Shown in pieces: positions 56,591-64,000 of a stretch of 64,000 nucleotides of DNA. The first letter of the stretch is position 1. Each line of letters starts with the position of its first letter. The notes under the pieces were generated by a model, which was given only the letters and a program-made list of their open reading frames with translations, did no database searches and was not told the DNA's origin. Both the position numbers and the translations under genes were made by a program. The stretch is from Phascolarctos cinereus (lineage: Eukaryota > Chordata > Mammalia > Diprotodontia > Phascolarctidae): contig NW_018344024.1 of NCBI RefSeq assembly GCF_002099425.1, positions 7,816,001-7,880,000 of the forward strand, given 5' to 3'.

Positions 56591-56847
56591 GCTTCAATAT
56601 TTCAGTGGATTTGTGATATCATCAATATGGGTCACTCAAGTGATACAGCTTGCAACCCATGTCTATTCATCCTGTACAATTCTTTTCCACATTCTTCCAT
56701 AAATCCTGCATTGGAGATCCACCCAGCCTCTTTCTACTTTTCTTGACATTTTGTACATACCAAAGGTATGTGAAAATTTTCCATTGGTTGGTTATCCCTT
56801 GTTCTTGCCACATGACTCACCCACCTTTTCTTGTCTGGACCAGGCCT

Positions 56848-57070
56848 AGAGTCAGGAAGACTCATCTTCATGAGTTCAAATCCAGGCACAGACACTTGCT
56901 AGTTGTGTAATGCTGGGCAAGTCACTTAACCTTATTTGCCTCAGTTCCTCATCTGTAAAATGAACTGCAGAAGGAAATGGCAAACCCCTCCAGTATCTCT
57001 GCCAAGAAAACCCAAAATAGGGTTATGAAGAGTCATGTATGACTGAAAAAGCAACTGAATAACAGAAAGA
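56848..57070 (+). mobile_element. SINE with RTE/BovB-like tail
   Basis: 'gcctagagtcaggaagactc', 'gagttcaaatccaggcacag', 'ccagtatctctgccaagaaa', 'gggttatgaagagtcatgta' and an 'actgaataacag' end. Confidence 0.8.
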
Positions 57071-57074
57071 GGAA

Positions 57075-58150
57075 GGGAAGAGCAATCAATTTCCCACCTG
57101 TTCAGAATAGAAAACCAGGGTTCCTGTCATATACGTATACTCTTCCACATATTCAACTTCAGAGAGATGTGCTAGAACTTTGGAGGAAATAAATCAGACG
57201 AATTCTACAACACCAAGGAAGCATGGGGTAGTTTGGGATTTGTAGTTCGTGTTCATCCATTAAGAGACTAATTTTTCTATACTTATTGGGCTCCTTTGTA
57301 CAGTAGGGCAGATGACATGGGAAGTGTTTGAGGCTAAGCTGTGTGAGGCCACTTAATCATATCTGAAGCTTTCCAGTGCCTTGATATTTTTAAAAGATAT
57401 TAACTTAAGCCAGAGAAGTTTCCTCCTTGGTGCTCATCTGGGATGAAAACAGGGGCAGGAAAAGTGATCACTGTCTCATATTTAGAAAGCAGGGATTGAA
57501 TAAATAACTCTTCAAGCTGAGTTTGTAGTTTTTAATTTGTGTGTGTGTAGGAGGGGGAAGATTCTGAGAAGTTTAAATCCTTCTCATTCACTCAAAATAT
57601 AAAAGGAAACAAAACCCAGTTGTATAAGCCTTATTAAATAAAGTCCATTTAAAATGGACTTTCCAGTAAAATTATTATTTTTTTTATTTGCCTGGTTAGT
57701 AGATCATTCTACTGTAAGCTGACTTAAAAACATGCTTTACTGTATTCAGGTTTCTAAAGTATGTCTGGGATAGTTTGTAAGCTGTGCTTATTCACTTATT
57801 GATTTTTTACAAACTTTTCGGTGCCCCCCTAAAAATAGACTAGGTTTCTATGACCATTCTCTCCTTATAAATTTCTGTTGTGGAACACAGTAGTGATCCT
57901 TGCAAAAGCAGATATGTTACATTTAAAGAACACAAAGCACAAGGAAACAACAACGATAACCAGGAAGTGGTTCTCTTTTTACTAAATGTATTCACTGAAA
58001 GGCTGAAAGGATGCAGGGCCAGGTACTATATTTGCTACTCAGCCTAGCTCCAGATCAGAGTACGGCCAGGAAAGCAAGCAAAGCTAGAAGGCATGGAGGC
58101 CCTGTTCTCCCCTGGGACTTTCCAATGGAAAGGAAGCACCATTCTTAGCA
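57075..58150. other. Unassigned; 21-bp hairpin at about 57639
   Basis: No gene. aagtccatt and aatggactt pair around a 3-base loop near 57639-57659. The rest is unrecognised. Confidence 0.35.
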
Positions 58151-58177
58151 AGGGCTGCTAATATTTTATTCATAGAT

Positions 58178-58440
58178 AGAAAAGGAGGGATATAAGAAAG
58201 AAGAGAAAGGAGAAGGGAAAGAGAGAGGGGAAAAAAGGAGAGGGATCAAGGAGGGAGGGAAATAAAAAGGAGAGTGAGCAGGGAGAGAGGAAGAGAGGGA
58301 GAGAAGAGGAAGAGAGACACAGAAAGTCAGAGACAGAGATAGAGATATAGAGACAGAAATAGACAGATACAGACAGAGAGGCACAGAGAAGCACAGAGAC
58401 AGAGGCAGAGATTGCTACATCCTTGGGAGAAGGCAAGCAA
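58178..58440. repeat. Polypurine (GA-rich) tract
   Basis: About 250 bp almost entirely A/G on the plus strand, passing into GACA units after 58315. The Ser/Leu-rich antisense frames here are artefacts. Confidence 0.9.
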
Positions 58441-58444
58441 AGAA

Positions 58445-59590
58445 GATTCAGGAAGCAAAGTTCACAGACAAAACAAATAAATCTCTAGATAGTACTGCCA
58501 GCCAAACTAAGTCATGTGCTACTAGATACACTGGCTTCTTGGTTTCATTACTAAGGGGGACAAAACCCATCTACATTTAAAGTTTTGCCCTAGGAGTCAG
58601 TTTGAAAAACAGTGAATATGAACATCATTAAGTGAACAGAAAGCTACCTTCTCATTCTAGCTCATATGATGTGAGTAAGCCCATGTGACCCAATCAAAAG
58701 GCTCCTTTATATTGACATACAACTTAAATACAATCCTACTTGTTTTTTACTTTATACTAAAGATGAGCCTAATTTTCACAGTGAATTTATATGAACAATC
58801 AAAGTCCTGGGATAATTTTCTTTATGCTTAGGTCATTCCATTGACCTGATTGGAAAACTACCACTGCGGGCCAATCCCATTTCTAGGGGGTTCCAATGAG
58901 GCCTTGTGAAATGAATGCATGGTTTGCTAGTCCAGGTCAAGGTCTCAGGCGCTCTCTTGGAGGATGTGTCACTCTCTATTCATGACAGGAAGGTAGACCC
59001 TTAATCCTGCGGCTCATTAGGAATCAATCCTATACTAGTAGGACTTACAAGGGAAAGAGGGCAGATTATGCTACCATCACCTCTCCATTCAAACAGCTAA
59101 AAGGAATTAGCTATCACACACAGATCAGTGCTTAATAAATGTATTTTGATGGTGTCCAAATTAGTGATTTGCATTAACATTAATAATAGTAAAGATGATG
59201 GTAGTGATTGCAAGTAATGATGATGATAATAATGATGATGGCAATGGGGATGAATGAAATTGCAAAGCGTTATACAATATAAGGCATAATTATAATTATA
59301 CAAATCACAGAAAAAATAGCACTTTTTATTTCTACATTTTATACTCTTATATGAACCAAGAGATCTTGTTAATCTTAGCTTCTGATCACAATGCTAGATA
59401 GCGCTCTCTCAATTAAAGGGTTATAGCACAGCTGGAGAAAAAAATTACTTAGGAAGATCAGGAAATCAGGTATCTGTTCAGCAGCTCTTTATCCCTCCTC
59501 TGCCCAGATCTAAGAAGCAAAGAGCACAGAGACTTAGGGCCCTGTACCTTCCAAAAAGGCACCAAAGAAACCTGAAATAGAAACCTGACC
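58445..59590. other. Unassigned; (GAT)n patch at 59190-59250
   Basis: No gene. A degenerate GAT/AAT triplet run is the only repeat noted. Confidence 0.35.
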
Positions 59591-59599
59591 TCTACTCCC

Positions 59600-59972
59600 A
59601 GAAGCCTAGCCTCCAATTTATCATTCATAATGCTCCTGGAAAAAGCTTTTTAATTCAGAAATCTGGTCATGTCATTCATCTTCCCCAAATCTTCAGTGAT
59701 TCCTTATTGTTTTCAGAGTTCAAAGTCTTTTGACTTTAACATTCAAGCCTCTGTACAACATACTATTACCTTGTCTTTTACTTCACATAGTAGTATGCCC
59801 AAGCCAAGTTGTGTAACATTTTGCCCCCTGAATATATACAGCTCTTATGGCTGTTCTCTAGGTCTAGAGTACTTTCTTCCCTCCTCGTTTTGAGGTACTT
59901 GTTCTACTTTATAATTTAGAGCCCAATTCATATGCCAACTCTAACCGAAAGGTTCATTACCTGATCTCCCCA
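59600..59972 (+). mobile_element. L2 LINE fragment
   Basis: 'ctggtcatgtcattcatctt', 'gagttcaaagtcttttgact', 'tttgccccctgaatatatac' and 'ttcattacctgatctcccca' follow L2 forward. Confidence 0.6.
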
Positions 59973-59974
59973 GT

Positions 59975-60169
59975 GTAGGGGTTCTTAACTTGAGGATCCC
60001 ATAAATTTGTTTTTTAATAGACATTTTGACAACAGTATTTCAATATGATTTATTTCCTTTGTAATCTCATGTATTTCATGTATTTAAAAACATTAGACTG
60101 AGAAAGGGTCCATAAGCTTCACCAAAATGACAAAATGACCCATGAAAACAAAAAGTTAAGAACCCTTGT
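59975..60169 (+). mobile_element. hAT-like MITE with inverted ends
   Basis: Left taggggttcttaac and right gttaagaacccttg are inverted repeats (12 of 14). The interior 'aaagggtccataagcttcac' also occurs in the 34262 fragment. Confidence 0.7.
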
Positions 60170-60221
60170 AATTCATAATGGCCACTCCCCACCTGTTCTA
60201 CATATAACTAATACAAAGAGT

Positions 60222-60478
60222 TCTGTTGTTGTTCAATTGTGTCCAACTCTTCCTGACCCCATTTTGAGTTCTTCTGGCAGAGATACTGGAGTGGTTTGCC
60301 ATTGTCTTTCCCAGTACATTTTTACAGATGAGGTAACTGAGGCAAACAGGGTTAAGTGACTTGCCAGGTTCACACATCTATTAAGTGTCTTGGGACAGAT
60401 TTGAACTCAGGAATATGAGTTCTTCTGATCCCAGGCTTGGCATGGTATCCACCGTACCATCTAACTCTCCGATTCACT
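60222..60478 (-). mobile_element. SINE with RTE/BovB-like tail, antisense
   Basis: 'tgttgttgttcaattgtgtc', 'gatactggagtggtttgcca', 'aggtaactgaggcaaacagg', 'cagatttgaactcaggaata' and 'accgtaccatctaactctcc'. Confidence 0.82.
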
Positions 60479-60509
60479 TATCTAATAGAGTGTATAAATT
60501 ATAATGTTG

Positions 60510-61510
60510 GTATCTTGCCTTCCTATTAGACTGTAAGTCCTTTAAGGGCAAGCACATGTCTCAATAACAAATACAATTTTGACCATATCACAATTGTATT
60601 ATAGAGTACTTTACAATTTACAAGTCCCTATTGTCCCTTATGTTATCTCATTTGATTCTCAGTTAATTGTTTCAATTAGGTAAGCAAACTATATTCTTAT
60701 CCTACAAACAAGAGAACCAGGGTTCCAATGATCTTCAGTGACTTGACTAAAATTACACAATGACTTGGTGGTAGAATGGGAACTAGGACTTCTGATTTCT
60801 AGTCCAGTATTTGGTAGTGCCAAAGTTGGACTAAATCTACCAACTACTCTGTGACAAAAGTCCACATTGTCGTGATACACTGACATCTTCGAACTGAGGA
60901 ACTAGTTAGCTTATGTTTACAGATGTCATTTTTACAATTCACAAAGCAGTTTCTTCACAACAACTTTAGAAAGTATTTAAGATAAGAATTATAAGTATTT
61001 TCAAATGAATCTACAAAAACAAAATGTTAAGGAAAGCTTTACAGGGGTAGTTGCCAACCACCTAATTCATGTCTTGGGCTATTAGCCAAACTATATTAGA
61101 GTGAGGTTTCTTCATGGCATTAATTAGGTCATTGTAAAATGATGCTGATCAAGGCAAAGCTAGGAAGGGTATGTTTTTACTTTTTTCCTCTAACAGGTGA
61201 GGAAACTGAGACTCAGAGAGGTTGTGACTTGTCCAGTGTTGTAGAGCTAGTAAGAGTCAAAGTTGGGACCACTAAAATGAAAGACTTCGGGCTCTAAGCC
61301 CAGGGCTCTTTGTATTATATGAAAGAGCCAGAGAATATTGTAGTTACCTAAGTTGTCTGTATGCATTTTCGAGGTGCCTAATTTATACACAGAGTCCAGT
61401 GTTCCCAGGAGAGAATTTAGCTGGTTATCTCACAAAACCCATGATAGCCCTTGTGCAACATGCTGGGTGCTACTAGGGCCTCAATAAATATTAGTTTGTT
61501 GATTGATTGG
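60510..61510. mobile_element. Scattered L2 and MIR remnants
   Basis: L2 end 60525-60575 (+, gactgtaagtcctttaaggg). Antisense MIR 60590-60830 (ttacaatttacaagtcccta, gggaactaggacttctgatt). Antisense MIR 61190-61330 (gaggaaactgagactcagag). L2 end 61455-61510 (+, gtgctactagggcctcaata). Between them, nothing recognised and no gene. Confidence 0.5.
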
Positions 61511-61514
61511 TTGA

Positions 61515-61885
61515 TAACATGATATATCATCTACTTTATTCCCTCATGAGAGATTCATAGGTTTTGGCTCAGAAGCCAAGTTTTGATTCTGTATTGTCAG
61601 TCTTATCTTCATTTTACAGTTCAGGAAACTGAGGAATTAATTCCTAACCAAAAAGGAATGAATTAGCTGAAATCGTTTGCCTTAAGAGCAACTCTCAGTT
61701 CAGTAAACCCTAGGCTACTGAAGTCATAGCCAGACCAATCGAGATACGCTGCCTCTTTAACTGTCAGACTTCTGCCTTCTCACATTCCATTCCAAGACAG
61801 CTCATAGCTAAGGATAAAGGGCCTCTCATAACACAAGCAGTGAGTCAGTTTGGGGAAATAACAATGCTTTCATTAAGTAGTACTG
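61515..61885. other. Unassigned sequence
   Basis: Small MIR-like trace at about 61605 (cattttacagttcaggaaac); nothing else seen. Confidence 0.35.
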
Positions 61886-61889
61886 GGTG

Positions 61890-62095
61890 TCCATATCCAG
61901 GCTCCTCTCAGAAACTTCCCCCTCTCTTATTCCAATCTCCCAAACTAGCAAGTCTTAAGGAGTCTACCTCTGTAATACCTCTCATATTCATACACTCCTT
62001 TCTGATCTCCACATGTCTGACATAATTCAGGTTCTTATTATATCTGGCCTAAACTTTTGTAATGGTCTCTAAATGGTCATCCTGTCTTGTGTCTG
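61890..62095 (+). mobile_element. L2 LINE internal fragment
   Basis: 'ccctctcttattccaatctc' and 'tggcctaaacttttgtaatgg' resemble L2 forward, ending where the L3/CR1 begins. Confidence 0.4.
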
Positions 62096-62099
62096 TTAC

Positions 62100-63690
62100 C
62101 TCCAAGCATCTCACAGCTGGAATGGACCTCAAAGGCTAGCTTGTTCAGCCTCTACCTGAGTGGCTTCCACAAATTTTCAACAAATGGTCAATTTGCTATA
62201 AGACCTCCAGTAGAGGAAAAACTACTGGTTCTTGAGGGAGCTCATTACACTTTTGATTAGCATTAATTATAAGGGCACTTGGTTTTACATCAAACCAAAA
62301 TTGACATATTTGCATTTCTTCCATTGTCTGTTGTTCTGTCTTTTGAGGCCAAGCAGAAAAAAGCCTAATCCCTCTTCCACAGAATAACCTTTTAAGTACC
62401 TGAAGGTAGCTCTCATGATCTGACATCTCTCCCCATATTTTCTTTTTGAAGGTAAGAACCCTCAGTTACTTCAATTAATCCCCATATGAAATGTTCTCCA
62501 GGACACTAACTATTCTAGTCACCTTCTTCTGGATATACCTGTTTACCAATGTCTTCTAAAATGTGGTGCCCAGAACTTAACATAATACTCCAACTCTGAT
62601 CTGACCAGGTTCACAGAATTATTATCTCATTCTGAACATGATATAAGTTCCTAATTGTAAACTCATAAATTGGGAGCTAGAAGTATCTTGACAGGTCATC
62701 TAGTCCAATCCACTCATTTTCTAGTGGCAACTGGGTGGTTCTGTGGCTAGAGAACTGGACCTGGAGTTAAGAAGACCTGAATTTAAATCTAGCCTCAGAC
62801 ACTTACTGGTTGTGTGATCCTGGACAAGTCACTTAATCTCTGTCTGCTTCAGTTTCCTCATCTGCAAAATGAGTGTAATAGTAACACTTACCTCTCAAGA
62901 TTGTTGTTAGGATAAAATGAGATATTTGTAAATCAATTTACAAAACTGTATAAATATTAGTTATTATTGTAATTATTCTAGATCAGCAAAACCAAAGCCC
63001 AGAGAGTTTAAGGAACTTCCCCAGTTTCACACAGATAAGTGATAAAGTCAGGATTGCTGTTAATGTAACCTAAAGTCATGTAACATTTTTTTTTGTTTGC
63101 AGTCCACTAAAACCCCAAATTTTCCCTTCACATTGTCTTTTGTCTAGGAATAATTCCCTTCACCCCACTCCCTATTGTTCATAGTTGATTTTTGTAATCT
63201 AAATGTATTGGACTTCACATTTATCCCTGTTCAATTCCATCTCAATTAAACTTATCTTTCTAACTCATTAAAATCATTTGGATACTAAGGGCAAGAAGCT
63301 ATTATATGTTCCAGCTCTATGTCATCTGAAAATTTCAAAAGTATGTCATCCATACCTTCACTGATAAAGATATTGAATAGAAAAGGGTGAAAGGACACTT
63401 TACTAGATACATATATAGATACTGACATCAATCCATTAATCATTGCTAGGGGTTAGTCATTTATCTAGTTTTGAGTAGATTTCATAGTGAAATTTAAGTT
63501 ACCCTGTCAAAAAAGAAAGAAATGAAATTTATGATGGCATGATTGACTTTGGATATAACCAATGTTGGAACTTAATTATTGTTGAGGTGTTTTTTTACGT
63601 GTGTTTATAAACCATCTCCTCATTGATGCATTTTAGACTTTTACCAGGAATCTACTCACCAAGCTATAATTTGAAGAATCTATACTAGTC
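62100..63690 (-). mobile_element. L3/CR1-type LINE, about 1.2 kb, antisense, interrupted
   Basis: Its 3' end lies at about 62100 (catctcacagctggaatgga). Going right: 'aaaatgtggtgcccagaact', 'aatactccaactctgatctg', then beyond the nest 'tatgtcatctgaaaatttca', 'actgataaagatattgaata', 'accctgtcaaaaaagaaaga', 'taaaccatctcctcattgat', 'cttttaccaggaatctactc'. This is the antisense of the CR1/L3 RT and 3' region as seen in birds and old mammalian L3. It is decayed throughout. Confidence 0.75.
62646..63065. mobile_element. MIR-type repeat plus SINE nested in the L3/CR1
   Basis: Outer MIR-like halves 'gtcatctagtccaatccact' and 'accaaagcccagagagttta' are split by a sense SINE (about 62725-62975). The SINE has 'ggcaactgggtggttctgtg', 'gaatttaaatctagcctcag' and a 3' body ending 'aatattagttattattg'. 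'attttctag' and 'attattctag' may be its target duplication. Confidence 0.65.
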
Positions 63691-63699
63691 CCTTTTAAA

Positions 63700-64000
63700 A
63701 CAATTGAGAGACATTTACGTCTCTACCACAGTTTTTATCTCTCCTTGTCATCATCTTTTCTATTCTAAGTATTCCTATCTCTTCTTCAGCATTCTTTTTG
63801 TACTTTCCATAGCTAAAATCTTTTCATCTTGTATTCATCTCTGTCATCCCCTGAGACTGTATAGGAAGCAGGATGAGAAGGCACAGACCCTACAGATGGT
63901 CCTTGTACTATCCTTTCCTCCTGAACATGTTCTCCAATTATGATTTTCTAAGAGGTGGTGGAAGTATTCTGAATCAGCCCTACTGTTGGGACCAATCTGT
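63700..64000. other. Unassigned window end
   Basis: No gene recognised. The 79-codon frame here is low-complexity hydrophobic sequence without a domain. Confidence 0.4.

Noticed and set aside
57639-57659. Small hairpin as a terminator or microRNA precursor
   Set aside because: A 9-bp stem with a 3-base loop is too short and is common in AT-rich DNA.
1-64000. Endogenous retrovirus or LTR element
   Set aside because: I found no paired LTRs, primer-binding site or gag/pol/env-like stretch. Absence by eye is not proof.
1-64000. A new multi-gene system
   Set aside because: No host or accessory genes are visible; the only coding remains are LINE fossils.

Overview
The window looks like intergenic or deep intronic DNA from a marsupial. 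It is AT-rich and carries many tRNA-headed SINEs starting near 'ggggcagctaggtgg', CORE/MIR-type SINEs, SINEs with a BovB/RTE-like tail, L2 and L3/CR1 LINE remains, and L1-type elements whose ORF1 resembles mammalian L1 ORF1p. The SINE variants look more Australian-marsupial (WSINE-like) than Monodelphis-like, but that is from memory and could not be checked here. Repeat family names below are recognised by eye, not by a library search.

I found no host protein-coding gene, tRNA gene, rRNA gene, CRISPR array or recognisable endogenous retrovirus. The longer open frames are simple-sequence artefacts, antisense frames through L2, or the ORF1 fossils of L1-type elements.

Layout. 1-1.7 kb holds SINE pieces and an L2 end. 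1.7-8.0 kb is repeat-poor apart from short microsatellites, the best place to look for unique or conserved DNA. 8.0-14.5 kb is dense old repeat: a hAT-like MITE with 8-bp flanks, L2, RTE-type SINEs, and SINEs or L1 ends nested in older SINEs. 14.5-20.0 kb is an antisense L1 complex: an L1 3' end, an ORF1-type 'half-L1' (copy A) and a second half-L1 (copy B) lodged inside copy A's ORF1. 20-30.6 kb has an L1 3'-UTR insertion with a perfect 15-bp duplication, a compound microsatellite, an L2 with a nested SINE, a tail-only insertion and a long RTE-type repeat. 30.6-33.2 kb is copy C, a half-L1 bounded by a 12-bp target duplication. 33-42 kb is sparse, with MIRs, hAT pieces and a repeat-free AT-rich block holding an 18-bp palindrome. 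42-50 kb holds L3/CR1, two opposed L1 ORF2 pieces, a three-layer nest and more hAT. 50-64 kb is mostly L2, MIR and RTE-tailed SINEs, ending in a roughly 1.6-kb antisense L3/CR1 LINE.

No genes act together here. The biology is a record of retrotransposition: L1-type machinery moving ORF1-only and tail-only copies, RTE-type machinery moving SINEs, and older L2/L3/MIR layers that later copies landed in.
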